64,000 nucleotides of DNA from Guillardia theta CCMP2712 (GCF_000315625.1 NW_005434668.1:812533-876532); one strand, 5' to 3'; positions 35,113-47,526 are shown, counted from the first letter of the stretch. Notes: generated by a model from the letters alone, not told the origin. Numbers and translations: made by a program.

Positions 35113-35397
35113 GAAAAGGATCTCTTCAGCACAAGAACGCGCTCACATGAAATTTTCGAACTTGCGTTTTTTTTTGTTGACTAGTCTTGTCAGAAAGAAT
35201 CGGAACAAAGTAGGGCTGGAGTAAAAAAACTCTGCAACGGAAGAGCGGGGCTGAGGGAGCAGGGAGGGAGCGGGGAGGGAGAGGGGAGAGGCAGGAGGAA
35301 GAGGAAGCGAGAGGAAGGAGAAACGAGCAGGAGACATGAGGCGGAAGAGGTAGTCGCCCGCTAGCTATCGTCTCTTCGCCAACAGAATTCCACAAGC

Positions 35398-38217
35398 ATG
35401 ATCGGCACGTCCGAACAGGAAGCCCGGCTCAGCATGAAGAGCTTGGAACGGGATCTCATCAGCCTGACAGCCAAGAACGAGGATCTCCGGGAGAGGATCC
35501 GGAGTCTGTCTAGCATACGGCGACCAGAAGCCCCTGCTGCTCCTTCTTCCTCCGTCAGGGAGCAGCAGAACGATCTGCCATGGAAGCTTCAAGCCAGGTT
35601 CAGTTCTGTGCTCAAGGAGCTCTACGAGTGCTCGGGGGACTGCCAGCGGAGCAAGGAGCTTGAGAACGAGCTGCAGATCGCCCTTGGCATTGACAAGGTG
35701 CTCGCAGTGGATGGAAAGGAGTCGTACGAGGAGTACGAGGTCAGGGTTGCGAGACAGTGGGAGGTCGCACAGAAGATGATCAGCCTGTCAGACCTTGGGA
35801 TCCTGCGGGTCATAGCAGAGTGCATCCCAGGAGGAGGAGCTGAAGATCCTCTTGCTGGGCTGCAAGGCATGACGGCAAGTACTCGTGCGGAGCTGTGCCA
35901 TGGGATGTTGGCAGCGAAGCTTGCGGAAAGCCTGGAGAAGGTTTCGGCTCCCCGCGGGAAGGGAGGAGAGTTTGTTGAGCTGCCTTGCAACAGCAAGTTC
36001 TCCCTCAACGAGTCAGCTCCTTCGGGTCACAGCAGTGAGGCTGTCTACGGGAAGCTCGAGGAGTTCCATGGCGGACTGATCGATCGCATCGGTCTGCCGC
36101 ATGTGAACCTGTACAAGGGCCTCGAGGACGACCACTGCGGAGGGAAAGATGCCAGGTACCAGTTCACCACGGGCAACTACAAGATCCAGACCACGACCCT
36201 GGACGAGTGGAAGGCTTTGACCGACCCTGAGGTGAGAAGAAAACTGTCACAGGGCCCGAGGGAGATCCGAGACGTTGAAGAGCTCCTTCGCCATCCCCTG
36301 GCTGTCAAGGCTCAGCTGCTCAGGGAGGAAATTCTTGCCTTGCAGCTCTACACAGGTGACAGGCACGGAGTCTGACGAGGCACTGAAGTTCTCACTCTTT
36401 CCACAGGCCCCATGTACTACAAGTACAACGCTGTTCTTCGGAATCCGAGCAGCTCAAACAACAAGTTCGCCACTACCATTCACTGCATTGTCAGCGGGCT
36501 CGTCAAGTTGTCTCGGTTCACACCCCTGACAGAAAATCGGCGAGTGCTCAGAGGGTTGAAGGGGCTCAGGTTGCCCGAGAACTTCCTGAAAGAGGACGAG
36601 TATGGAGTATCGGGAGGGGTCGAGTATGGGCTCTTGAGCACGACCACAGACATCATGACGGCTATCCAGTATGCTGGGGATGGGGATCCTATCATCTTCG
36701 AGATCAACTGTGGGGCCATTGACCGTGGCGCAAGCTTGGAGTTCCTGTCTCAGTATCCCGGAGAGAAGGAGATCTTGTATCCTCCGCTGTCATACCTGGA
36801 GGTGATCAAGCAGCCGCGCTACACAGAGGTGCAGGGGAGGCGAGTGACGGTGCTGGAGCTGAAGATCAACTCGAACATGACCAGCATGAAGATCGAAGAC
36901 TTTGTCGGGAAGCGAAAGCAACTTTACACAGCGCTGATGGCGAACATAGCCAAAGAGGTCGAAAGAGATCTGAGGGAGTGGAAGCCAAGGATCAACGAGC
37001 GCTTGAAGAGCGCGCCATATGATTTCATGTACATGACTTACAAGAGCCTCAAGAAGTCAATCACCTCTGAATGTAGAAAGATCCTCAAGAAATGGATGGC
37101 CCAGACGGCTGAATGGTACAACGAGGAGAACAACTACAAGGAGGCGATAGAGGAGGCCATGATGACAAAGGAGATGGCAATGAATAAGATGAGGTACTGG
37201 ATCGAAGATACCACGGGGGACTGCCAGTGTGCACCCCTCATCTCAGAGAAAATCAAGTCTGTGTACTGGATGACGATGGCGGACTTGCACAACAGACTGA
37301 GCAGCAAAGCCTTGAAAGAGGAGGAGCGACTGGAGCTTAGCAAGCGCTTGTGTGAGATGCACGGCACCTCGATCACCAGTGGAGAAAGCAAGGGCGAGCC
37401 TCCCATAGTCCTGGCGGTCCTCCGAGGGCAGAGAGAGTTGATACCTCTGCTCAGGGCCGCAGGATGCGACATGAACGCCCGGTTGGCTGATGGACGGACA
37501 GCATTGCACCTAGGGGCCATGCTGGGCATGCAAGGATGCGTCAAGGACCTGGTCGAGGCAGGAGCTAATTGCATGATAAGCGATAAGCTCGGCAGGACCT
37601 GCGCCCACTTCGCGAGCTCAGGGGGCAAACTAGAGATGCTACAGCACCTGCAGGGCGTGTGCGAGGAAGGGCTCCTACTAGTGGAGGATAAGCAGAAGCA
37701 GACATGTGCGCACGAGGCAAGTAAAACGGGGCAGGTGGAGGTTCTGAGGTACTTGAACGACACATGTGGACAAGAGCTCCTGCTCAGGAAGGACTTTGAA
37801 GGGATGGCTTGTACAAACCTTGCATGCTATTATGGCCATCTAGATGTGATCAAGTACTTCAAGGATACCTTTGGTCAAGAGGCACTCCTGAACGTCAATA
37901 ATGAAGATGAGACCTGTGCAGTGACTGCTTGCTCAAGGGGATATTTGGTACTGGTGAGGTATCTATATGAGACGTGCGGACTGGAATTCATAAAGAGGAA
38001 AAGCCAGCGGGGGCTGACTTGTGCGCATGTTGCGAGTTCCGGCGGGCACCTTGAGGTGTTGGAGTACTTAGAGGAGATCTGTGGACGAGAGTTCTTCTTC
38101 GAGCGAGACAATGAGGGGAATAATTGTGGGTTGTATACGACAAAACAGAGTGTCCATGATTTCTTCGACAAGGTATGTGGCACAGACTTTAACAACGTTC
38201 GAATTGTAAATTCTTGA
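35398..38217 (+). CDS. Mono-ADP-ribosyltransferase with C-terminal ankyrin repeats
   Basis: Two exons (35398-36355 and 36407-38217) join through a 51-nt intron to 922 residues. A helix-rich N-terminus (KSLERDLISLTAKNEDLRER) precedes an arginine-type ADP-ribosyltransferase fold: ALQLYTGPMYYKYNAVLRN, then RRVLRGLKGLRLP (catalytic Arg368), EYGLLSTTTDIMTAIQYA (the STS-like motif, Ser397), and SQYPGEKEILYPPLSYLEV, which supplies the ExE pair (Glu439, Glu441). These R-S-E residues bind NAD and transfer ADP-ribose, usually to Arg. From about residue 690 come five or more ankyrin-like units (for example DGRTALHLGAMLGMQGCVKD and GHLEVLEYLEEICGREFFF) with a recurring CAH or CAxxAS signature. There is no signal peptide, so it is probably intracellular, with the ankyrins choosing substrates. 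All three catalytic motifs are intact. Confidence 0.85.
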
Positions 38218-38386
38218 TGCAATGAAATCTAGACATCAATGATTCAAAGAGTGAGGGTATAGCAGAGTCGAAAGGAGATGCGTGGGAGAGGATCAATAAG
38301 ATTCTTTCCACAGCACTCCAGATATGTCAGACAAATCGACAGAGATATTCTTGTTGTTTTACAAGCTTCTAGATTAGAAACTATTG

Positions 38387-39409
38387 TCACACGTATACTG
38401 CTGTTGACAGCGGGTAAGCAGTTCCATCCCCTCGGGCCCGCCATGAGTCACAAAGATGCTCATCAATCATCTTGTGGAGATGCACATCAAGATCGTCGAT
38501 GTCGGAATCCGAAAGGAGCTCGCATGTTTCGGTCAGACCGTCTTCCAACTGAACATGACTCAGGTCCCTCCCGTCTGCGATCGGCCATGACATCTCGTCA
38601 TAAATCGAGTGTTCATCCAAATCGACAAGATCGATGTTCGCAGTATCATTCCTCTTGCTCTCGCAGTATTCCTTCTTGTGCGTTACATGTGAAACGCATT
38701 CTTCAGCCAGAAACAAGCTTGCAATGAGCTCTCGCTCATTAAGATCGTGGAAGTTTATGTCAGGTTCGGACCATCCGATCTCTGATTGCTTTTCTCGCGG
38801 GAGATCACGGTTGTGAGGTTTCTCTGCATGATGAACATCTTCTTGTAGGCTGAATATGCTTCGCTCGACAAAGGTAGGATCATTCCAGGCTTGACCTGGC
38901 CACATATCCTTCGCAGTCTGCTCCATCCTCACCGGAGGACCCTCGCCCCGGTCATCCGACTCGTCATTGCAGGTAACGATAGGTCGAGTTGTTGGCTCGA
39001 GATCAGAGATGGTAGGTTCTGGTTGACACGCTGGAGAATGAAGAGATGCGACATGCGGTCTGATTGAAACCATCCGGGATCTGTCGCTCGAATCGCTTGA
39101 TTGTTTCGAACACGTTTCTGTGTCACCATCCGAAGTTAACGATGTATCTTGTATTTGTAATAGATGAGCATCATGTTGACAGTTCTCAGATGTCCAGTAA
39201 GAATGAACTACTTGCTCGTTGTCTTTCGTGTCTGGAGTGACGATTGGATCCCAAATCTTGTCGGGGAGCATAAATCGCGTACCTCCCATGGAATCTGGTA
39301 AAACCAACAAGGCAGCGTCTTTGTCCTTTCCGCTCTCATGGATGGATGAGTCGTCCTTGCCTGACTTCGCCTTGCGACTGTGGAACTTCGGCCAAAGACA
39401 ATTCCACAT
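38387..39409 (-). CDS. Hypothetical acidic single-exon protein
   Basis: Not recognised. One uninterrupted ATG frame of 340 residues. The start is basic (MWNCLWPKFHSRKAKSGKDD); the remainder is hydrophilic, Asp/Glu/Ser-rich and largely low in order (for example QIQDTSLTSDGDTETCSKQS). The C-terminal half is more structured, with RELIASLFLAEECVSHVTH and SDIDDLDVHLHKMIDEHLCD. No hydrophobic leader or membrane segment is present. Codon choice and a single ATG frame of this length support a real gene. Its upstream flank (39625-39960) carries repeated ACCCCT words, the complement of the GGGGT motif seen near several other genes. Confidence 0.6.
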   Translation of the reverse strand: MWNCLWPKFHSRKAKSGKDDSSIHESGKDKDAALLVLPDSMGGTRFMLPDKIWDPIVTPDTKDNEQVVHSYWTSENCQHDAHLLQIQDTSLTSDGDTETCSKQSSDSSDRSRMVSIRPHVASLHSPACQPEPTISDLEPTTRPIVTCNDESDDRGEGPPVRMEQTAKDMWPGQAWNDPTFVERSIFSLQEDVHHAEKPHNRDLPREKQSEIGWSEPDINFHDLNERELIASLFLAEECVSHVTHKKEYCESKRNDTANIDLVDLDEHSIYDEMSWPIADGRDLSHVQLEDGLTETCELLSDSDIDDLDVHLHKMIDEHLCDSWRARGDGTAYPLSTAVYV

Positions 39410-39624
39410 ACCTTGAACTGTTGTAGTTCTCTTTAGATGGACAATACAGGACCAGCACTTTAAGTTGCTACGACGAAGAAACTTCTGTCTCTCTCCTCCC
39501 CGATTCTTCGTACAGTCTTTCTCCTCCTCCCTCTCTCTTCACTTCCTTCCTGTTCGTCTACTTACTTCCGCACTATTCCTCTCACTCCCGCATGGATTGA
39601 CAAGAGGCAAGGCCGCACCTTTGG

Positions 39625-39960
39625 GTCACCCCACCCCACCCCACCCCCACCCCCACCCCCACCCCTTCTGACCCCTACCGATCTTGTTTTACTTTCAGCG
39701 AAAGATACCCCTGTACCTGACCAGAAGAGGCCAGCTCAGCACCAACACGGTACCGACCCCTACCCCATGAAATCTCCGACATGTACCCGGCCGAAAAAGA
39801 AATTTGCTACTCATCGTCCCGAGTCCGAGGTTTACCACCCCTACATTTCCGCAAAATAGCACCCGTTATGATGACCCCTTCCCCCCTGTGACCCCACCGA
39901 TTCCCGGCATTTCCGCACGATACAGTGACCCCTCCCGCTCCCCAAGAAAGATTTTGAAAC
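39625..39960. promoter_or_regulatory. ACCCC/GACCCCTACC-rich flank
   Basis: Begins with a (caccc)n run and continues with many separate gacccctac, tacccctg, tgaccccttc and gtgacccctc words. It lies upstream of the minus-strand acidic-protein gene. Whether it is a regulatory region or a dispersed repeat cannot be decided from one sequence. Confidence 0.3.
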
Positions 39961-40039
39961 TTATATCAAACTCCATTCAAATATTTAAATTATTGAACAG
40001 ACAATTCCCGTAATACGAAAAGTCAAGATGACCCTACAT

Positions 40040-40215
40040 ACTTGAATTAACTTTGAGTAAAAGCAGTACCGCCACCCCAGAGTCACAAGTTTGGTAACCG
40101 GCCCGGTGAAGTTTCGGCGTGCAAAAGTCATCCGGGTGGCTCCAGACCCGGCGCCTGACAATCATGGGCCCGGGGGCCTAGGACTCCAGTGACTGTGACT
40201 TTGAGTAAACCGTGA
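40040..40215. repeat. GC-rich island bracketed by ctttgagtaaa words
   Basis: Two direct copies of actttgagtaaa (about 40041 and 40198) flank a GC-rich segment with aaccggcccggtgaag and gggcccgggggcctagg. The bracketed form suggests a small inserted element. The same bracketing word occurs in the inverted repeat at 8665-8815. Confidence 0.4.
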
Positions 40216-40783
40216 CTAACTACTGATTGAAGATTTGTTCCTTCTGCAGAACTTCCCCTTACGCCCGCAATGCTGACCGTCAGCATGCTCAGGACCTCGA
40301 AGCATCGCGTGCCCGCACCCCCCTCACATCCTCCTCCTCCTCCTCCTCCTTCCCCCTTATCACCATCCTCCTCCTCCTTCCCCCTTATCATCCTCCTATT
40401 CTTCCTTCTGCTCTCTCCTCTTGCCTCCAGCCTGCTATCGCTGCTCTTGATCCCATAGCCTTCCCTCTATTCCCCAATTCCCCTAGTTTCCGCTCCTGCC
40501 GCGTCCTTCTTGTTCTACTTTATGACATGCAACCTTTTTCGTTTCCCTGTTTCGACTGCATTTGAACCTGCATAATCCACTTGTCTCCCTCCCCTTCCTG
40601 CGGCATGCAGAATTGTAGTGTTTCCTCACACGACTCTGTTTTGATTGAGATCGTCTCTTCAACGTCTTCACCGTGATCTTGGACTCGATAACGAAAACTT
40701 TTGATACTCAACTCCTGACAGCTCTGCCCCGACAGGTCTGCAGCATTCTACGTTGCTATCAGAGGTCTTCGAGATTCTCCACT

Positions 40784-41287
40784 ATGGCCGACAACTCATT
40801 GAATCCTAAGCTGACTCCGCTCAAGTGGATCCTTGGGTCATGGAAAGGGGATGGGGAGGGAGGGTATCCTGGATCGAAAGATAAAGACCCCCTCCACTTC
40901 CTCTACACCGAGATGTTGACATTCAGCGCTCCCAACTCTGCCAAGCCCGTCATCGCTTACGATCAGAAAACGATCAGTCGGGACGGGACCAAGAAAATGC
41001 ACGCGGAGTGCGGGTTCTACAGGGTGACAGGAGACGATGGCCAGATCGAAGCGAACATCGCCCAGTCCACCGGGATTGCTGAAGTACAGAAGGGAAGCGT
41101 GAAGGACGACGGCAAAACTTTGCTGCTGGAGAGCACTGTGGTGGCGAATGCTGAGAAGGTCAAGGCAATTCACAGGTCGCTCAAGTATGATGCTGCGAAT
41201 GACCAGTTGGTCATCTTGACCAGCATGGAGGCGTCAGGACATCCGATGACGCAGCATCTCTCAACGGTCCTGAAGCGAGTCTCTTGA
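40784..41287 (+). CDS. Nitrobindin-like (THAP4 C-terminal type) heme-binding beta-barrel protein
   Basis: ATG 40784 gives 167 residues; the frame is open back to an ATG at 40673, which would add 37 residues with a mitochondrion-like basic composition (LPRQVCSILRCYQRSSRF). Family signatures are LTPLKWILGSWKGDGEGGYP, then YTEMLTFSAPNSAKPVIAY, KKMHAECGFYRV, the Gly-rich ANIAQSTGIAEVQKGSV, and the C-terminal HPMTQHLSTVLKRV, where a His is the usual heme ligand. Nitrobindins bind ferric heme and react with nitric oxide or peroxynitrite; a detoxifying role is the family expectation. It is single-exon and ends 292 nt before the convergent SNAPC4-like gene. Confidence 0.85.
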   Translation: MADNSLNPKLTPLKWILGSWKGDGEGGYPGSKDKDPLHFLYTEMLTFSAPNSAKPVIAYDQKTISRDGTKKMHAECGFYRVTGDDGQIEANIAQSTGIAEVQKGSVKDDGKTLLLESTVVANAEKVKAIHRSLKYDAANDQLVILTSMEASGHPMTQHLSTVLKRVS

Positions 41288-41579
41288 TGGCCCTGACAAC
41301 TTGGCGAGTACTAATAAAGGCGATGAGACATGGTGGGAATCTCTCTGTGGATGAAGAATATAACAGTTCTGGTCAGCACAGGGATGAACCATTCATTCAA
41401 TACACAACTAGAATAATACACGACCAGGGAGGAATTCGAATGTCCCTGTCTACTTACATACGATTGTGTCTTCTACCAAAAGTCAAATCTTCACTCCAAT
41501 GCGGGAACTTCGGAAGCGACCATATCTGGGTCGGGGAATTGGCATTTATGGTTGAATCTGATCTCGCAAAGAAGAACTC

Positions 41580-43971
41580 TCAGCCTGCTCCTTCTTTGTC
41601 TTCCTGAGAACTTTGAGTGTCAAAACATTCCAAACTGTTGGCAAAGATGTTCGACCGCTTGTTGGGCTGTTTGGCTTGCAGACCATTGCGAATCTCTTGT
41701 TTCATCTCTTCAAGTTGTTCCTACAACAAGATCAGACAAAAGGACTCGTCATCAACAGGTGCAAAGACCTCAGGGATTTCGAGATCTTCAACCTTAATCA
41801 AACTGGCGTGAAGCAGAAGTCAACTCCATTGATTCAACACAAAGCAAACAGCCCCGATAGCTCTGCTGTACCTTTGAGGACGATTGTGATAGCGGCTACC
41901 AAGACAGGCTCCTGCCTTTGGAAGAATTCTCTCTATTGAAGGAGGAAGCATGAGCCCAAACTGATCGACAGACAAAGATCTTTCAACAACCTTTGATAAT
42001 CTTTTCAACCCTGTCCTCGTGCACTTCGTCTTTATGAGTTCGCTGGCAATGAAGGTCATAAACACGGCATATTGTTCATATCCTCCCTCACCTCCCAATG
42101 TAATCTGCACTGCCGCGGAGTCCTGCCCGGAAAAGACTGCAAAACGATTCCAACATCAGAAACTAGACCTGCCCCCCTTGACAATCACTACAGTGGCTAT
42201 CTGTGCCCATCTGAGAACAGGTATCAGCCAGCGAGACAAGCAGAGCATGAAGGACAGACCTTCCAACTCCATACTCCTTGACCAAGTCTTCGAGCTGATC
42301 AGACTCAAGTCACCATGCCGTCCGAGGCACACATGGTACAGTCAACACACCATTGCATGCTCCTCTGCCTTCCACGGGCGAGCTTGCTGTCACGGGAATG
42401 AACCGATGAGATAGGAGGGGCAGACAGACAGACCTGACGACGATAAGGATGCTTCTGGATCCAGTGATCCCTGACCTGGTCAGCCCTCCTGCTCTCACCG
42501 ATCTCCATCAGCCCTCCACCTGGGATCCTCCTCTCGACTTCACCTCCCTGGAACCAACTTGGCGATTTCGATCCACGGCATGCTCTTGGAGAGCTCTCGA
42601 GGGTCGCGAAGTTCCCCGTCCTCGTCCCTGGAGGACGCCCAGGGCGCAAGAGACTTAACTGCTTGCTGCAGAACTTCGTCTTCCTCTGCTTGTAAGTCAG
42701 GAGCAGGCGGCGCTCGTCGGATCCGATGCAACCTGGGGACCAGGGACCTTTCTTCAGGTCGGGGTTGATCCGCTTCCACCGCTGCAGGCACTGCTGTTCG
42801 TTCCTGTTGCATCCTCGCTCCTGCTCATCGGGTTGGAGGTGAACGAGGAAAGACTACCTTCCTCCCTAGTCACCTGGATGTATCTTGCAACTCCTACCCA
42901 ATCATTCTCCGCAATGGTTTTCATGGCCTGCGGGAAGCCTCAAGGCAAGTCACAATGGGGGGAGCCAAAGTCCAATACCATCACGAGAACTTCGTCTTCT
43001 TCTTTCGTCCAGTTTCCCGTCCTCACGAGGTTCCCATTGTGCACCCGTTGATAGTAGGTGAAGAGATCGACAGGAGGTCGATAGACTTGAAGCTTCTCCT
43101 CCATCTTTCGTCCTATCTCGGCCCATGACAGCCCAGATTTTACTGAGGAAACAAGGAGCTTCTCCTGCTCCTTGCTCCACTCCTTCCTTGTTATCTTCGG
43201 ATCATCGACATTCGTAAATTGTACAAAACTTTCCTCACTCCCCCGTTTGAGCTTCCTCCACATGATCTTCCCTACCTCTTCCCACAACTTGGGATCTTGG
43301 AGCACTTTCCTGCACGGTTCAGACAAGAGAACTTCATGCTTCCTCGCTGATAGCAGCTGGTCCCCCTGTCCTTGCAAGAACAGCATCTTCGTGCAGCAGT
43401 TCGCAACCTCATTGACCAGCACTCTTCGTTCAGACAGTCGCCACCCTGCGACGCTGTGTTCAACCGGGGTGATGGCTTTGTCAGGGTGACGATCTAGAAG
43501 GTTGATCCCAAAGAAGGACTCGCTGTCATCCTTCCTCGCCGCCAACTCATGCCGGCCCTCTCGCCACCGACCCCTCCTGAACTTCTCTACCTTCCTGCCG
43601 TCGATGATCCTCATGAGGTCCTCTCGCTGAGCCTGCATGTCCTTCCACTTGTCTCGGTTCCTCTCCTTCATCTTTTCGATGTCTTTCAGCATGTCGAGGA
43701 TGGTGCCATGCAGCGCTCTGTTCTTCTCCAGCGTCTCTTTCCTCAGCCTCTCCCTGCCTTCACTGCTTCCCCCCTGTGCTCCTGCCGCTCCCTCGTTGCG
43801 CTCCAGTAGGTGATGCTCTTGGTTGCTCTGAGCCCATTGCAACAACGATGGCAGGACTTCCCCACCTCCCTCCTCCTCCTCCTCCCCAGAGTCATCACAG
43901 GAGTCGAGAAACTCGTCCATGTCATCCTCCTCCTCCATGCCATCCGCCTCATCGGCCCACAACCCCTGCAT
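41580..43971 (-). CDS. SNAPC4-like Myb-repeat protein
   Basis: Minus-strand gene from Met 43971 (MQGLWADEADGMEEEDDMDE) to the stop at 41580. A long acidic and helical N-terminus includes LHGTILDMLKDIEKMKERNR. Myb-type repeats follow: TRKEWSKEQEKLLVSSVKSG with WAEIGRKM, then NWTKEEDEVLVMVL, and after an intron AMKTIAENDWVGVARYIQ. A further exon gives QQCLQRWKRINPDLKKGPWS joined to AEEDEVLQQAVKSLAPW, then WIEIAKLVPGR, VRDHWIQKHPYRR, EYGVGRWAQIATVV and GRTPRQCRLHWE. The end is EQLEEMKQEIRNGLQAKQ and a polar tail. The order of four or more tryptophan-containing repeats after a non-Myb helical region is that of SNAPc subunit 4, which binds the proximal sequence element of snRNA genes. Exon borders are only partly resolved. 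Confidence 0.72.
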
Positions 43972-44364
43972 GCTGCCCTGCTGCAAGAGAAGAGGCGGTA
44001 CCCCTCGAGCTTTTCCTGCAGGGAAGGGCGGGAGGAGGAGTGGGGCAGCGGGCGCAGGCGAAGATTGGGGGCGGATGCTGGGGCGGATGGGGGAGGGGAT
44101 GGAAGGGAAGGGAAGGGGATATTTTGCAAGGAGTGGAATCGGGGGGAAACGGGGCGGGCAGGGAAGAAGGGCCTGCGGTTTTGGGGCGCAATGGTACGAG
44201 TGCGGTAGGGTGAGCATGCGCAGGACTAGCGCATGTCCCTCCTTCTCCTCCTCCTCCTCCTCCTCAGTCTCGATGTTAGGATGCTGTGCTCCTGCCCAAC
44301 CATGACCTGCTCTCCCGCCTGTTCGGTTCCATTGAGGATCCGAGGAGGATGTGCGGACGGGAAC

Positions 44365-47300
44365 ATGCCACAGCCGTCGGCCATGCAGCAAGCGAGCGGA
44401 GGGGAGGGAGCAGGAGCATGCGTGAGGCGGGACAGGAGCGAGCAGCCCGACGATCCCTTGCTGAAGCTCGCCAACTCCTCCCTTCCGCGATCCCGACTGA
44501 AGCGACTGAGCATAAAGACCCTGGTCGCTATCCTGAGGCTGAGATCAAACACAACTCTAGGTAGCTAGTGCAGCTGATCGCCATGTTCCCCTTACACGTG
44601 GTCGTTAAGGACAAGAGGAGCTAGCAGACAAGGATGGGATCATCGAGAGGTACTGCTTGTGCCTTGCATCTCACCCTACTCCCTGAGCTCCTGCAAGGTT
44701 GCTGGAGCTGAAAGCTTCTCCGAAGAAACCAGGGAAGCCGAGGAACGGGGCGAGGAAGGAGCCAGAAGTTGCGGAGGGCGGCGACAGGAGAGCCTGTCAA
44801 GATCCTCCCGCATCGAACGCGATGGCGAAGGCGCTGGAGGGGATGCGCAGTCAGATACTGTCGGTGGTGCAGCAGAGGATGTGGCTAGAGGCGAGCTTGA
44901 AGGTGAGGAGGAGGAGGAGGAGGAGGAGGAGGAGGAGGAGGAGGAGGAGGAGGAGGAGGAGGGATGCAGCGTGTGATGGAGATCTCTTTAGGCTCAACGG
45001 ACTCTGGAGGACTCGCTGCTGAAGACTTACAAGGAGATGGCTGGCGAGCCGTTCGAGGTGCCATTGAGCCACAACCTAGTCGGAGAGCCGGAGGAAGCGA
45101 TTGGCCTGAAGGGCACAAACTCCTCGTGGTTGAAGATGACGGAAATGTTGTGATACTTACGATGTGCGCGCGCCTGATGTGAAGACTTCAGGGCTGCGGG
45201 CGAGACATCAGCTTCACCCAGGGCGCCTGCTAGGGCAAGGGCTGCTGCCATGTCAACTGCCCCTAACGAGGGCGCTGCGAGCCTGGTCTGCGCAAGTGGG
45301 GTGCCGTATGAAACGTCGGAGCCTCAGGTGAAGCGGCTGAGAGCCGCTGAGGAACTGCGGGCGCTAGAACAGCTCAGAAATTCCGGGATGTCGTCGCAGC
45401 CATCGCCTCTTGCCGAGCGGAGGGCGAGAAGTTCCAACGTGGACGAGGAGCCAGAGGGTAAGGCGGGTGTTGGTTGGGCATGCAAGGTGAGAGGCTGTGT
45501 AGAATCGTTCTCCGACCGGACGTTCGGAAACGCGGCGGTCCCGTCGCTCCAAGAGTGGAGGAGGCAGTTCCCATGGACCCTCCAGGTCAACCAGGTGAGT
45601 TGGAGTTGGCCAACTCGAAGATGTTCAGCATGTGATGGGAACGTTGCCAGGTTTTGAAAGACATCTTCAACCTCTCTTCCTTCCGTCCTCTCCAGCTCGA
45701 GATCATCAACGCGTTCCTCGCCAAGAAGGATGTGTTCGTGCTGCTCCCGACGGGGGGAGGGAAGAGCCTCTGCTACCAGCTCCCTGCCATCATCATCCCA
45801 GGCATCATGGTGGTGATCTCCCCGCTCCTGTCTCTCATGCAGGACCAAGTGGAGCAGCTTCGAGCGCTGGGGGTCGAGTGCATGATGCTGAGCTCGGCAA
45901 CGAGCAAGGAGGAGATGAGGGAGGTGCTGGGTGCGATGACCAAGGGATCATGTAAACTGAAGCTCCTCTACGTCACGCCCGAGCGGATCTCCAAGAGCAG
46001 GCTGTTTCTGTCCAAGCTCGAGCAGGCGCACGACATGCAGAGGATCTCCTCCTTTGTGATCGACGAGGCTCACTGCTGCTCCCAGTGGGGCCATGACTTC
46101 CGCCCCGACTACCTCAAGCTTGGGATCCTCAGGAGGCAGTTCCCTCGCGTGCCCATCATGGCGTTGACAGCGACAGCGACAGACAAGGTGCAGGAGGACG
46201 TCTCCAAGATGCTTGGGATAGAAAGGAGCGTCGTCTTCAGGGGCAGCGTGAATCGTCCGAATCTTGTCTACAGGGTCGAGGAGAAGCCGTACGCGTCCAA
46301 GGACGTCTTGACAATGATACTGTCAGTTATCAAGCAGAACTTCTCTGGGAAGAGCGGCATCGTCTACTGCCTTTCTCGTCGGGATGCAGAGGACGTGGCT
46401 AAGTTCCTGGCAGAGAACGGCCTGCGGGCGCTGCCCTACCATGCGGATCTCAGCGACGAGTACAGGACCAGGGTGCACCAGCAGTGGACCAAGGGGATCG
46501 TACACATCATGGTAGCGACCATCGCGTTCGGGATGGGGATCAACAAGCCCGACGGTGAGGAGGAAGGACAGGACTGAAGCGATCGCTGACTGCCTGCCAG
46601 TCCGTTTCGTCATCCATCATTCCATGTCCAAGTCCCTGGCCGCCTACTACCAGGAGAGCGGGAGGGGAGGGAGGGACGGTGACAGGGCTGTCTGTATCCT
46701 CTACTACCGCCCCGGGGACCTGACGAGGCTTTCCACCATGTCATTCCACGACAGGAACGGCCTGAAAGGTCTCCATGCTGCTTCTACCCCCCCTGCCTGA
46801 TCCGAACCCGCAGGCATCTACGAGATCGTAAGGTACTGTGAAGCAAGCTCCTGCAGGAGGCAGATCATCCTCTCCCACTTCGGTGATCAGGCCGCGGGCC
46901 TTGAGCGATGCCCTTCTGGAGCCGAAGAGTGCGACTGCTGCTCCCGGCAGGGTCAGGGGAGTCAGCAGGCAACTGACATCACAGAGCATGCCAAGACCGT
47001 GCTGTCAATCATCTCCCAGGAGAAGAAATCCATGACGCTCAACAAGATCGTGGAGGTTTGGCGGGCAGGGACCAAGACCTCTCCAGGTACCCGCTGATCT
47101 CCTCTCCTCTCCTCGCTGCTCCCTGCTCTGCTGCCTCTCCTTGCTCTCATCTCATCTCCTCGCTGCTCCCTGCTGAATCTTCTACTCTCCCAAGGGCAAA
47201 GTGTCAGGTGTCCTCCTAACTTCAAGAGGATCCACAACGAGCGCATCCTCGTTCACATGCTCCTGGAAGGCGTCCTCAAGCAGAAGTTCCGGTCGACTGC

Positions 47301-47450
47301 CTACGGAACCAACAGGTCCCTCATGCTGGGCAGGCTGCTGGGAGCGCCGCTGACCTTGTCTTCAGCTACATCATGGCCGGGCCGCAGGCGAACTCGCTGC
47401 TAACGGGGAAGAAGAGGATATGGGCGGAGATGGGGGCGGCGTCAAGCTAA
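44365..47450 (+). CDS. RecQ-family DNA helicase
   Basis: Plus-strand multi-exon gene. The core (from about 45650) has [36 protein letters not shown] (motif I), [36 protein letters not shown] (motif II and the aromatic loop), [45 protein letters not shown], and after an intron [19 protein letters not shown] (motif VI). RQC follows: [19 protein letters not shown] with CDCC for zinc, then a winged-helix segment, [17 protein letters not shown]. The last exon ends [13 protein letters not shown]. No HRDC domain is seen. Family members unwind DNA 3' to 5' in repair and recombination. The N-terminus is uncertain: upstream exons give helices such as [19 protein letters not shown], and an earlier in-frame Met (44233) would add a Leu-rich leader and LRIRGG. 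Confidence 0.85.
44905..44962. repeat. (GGA)n microsatellite in a RecQ intron
   Basis: Nearly pure gga run starting right after a helix-coding segment (MWLEASLK); the donor gtgagg at its left edge marks it as intronic. Confidence 0.9.
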
Positions 47451-47526
47451 GACGAGGGCAAGGGGAGAGCAGGGGGGGAGGGCAATTGAGATGCTGTCAT
47501 GTGAATGGGATGTAAATTTCTTGGTG

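Noticed and set aside
34901-35224. Arg-Gly or Arg-Thr repeat proteins on the plus strand and poly-Ser on the minus strand
   Set aside because: Pure translation of the GAGGAC hexamer array between two divergent genes.
44233-44290. Leu-rich leader of the RecQ frame as a firm signal peptide
   Set aside because: The Leu run comes from a CTC repeat and may be untranslated; used only as a possible alternative start.
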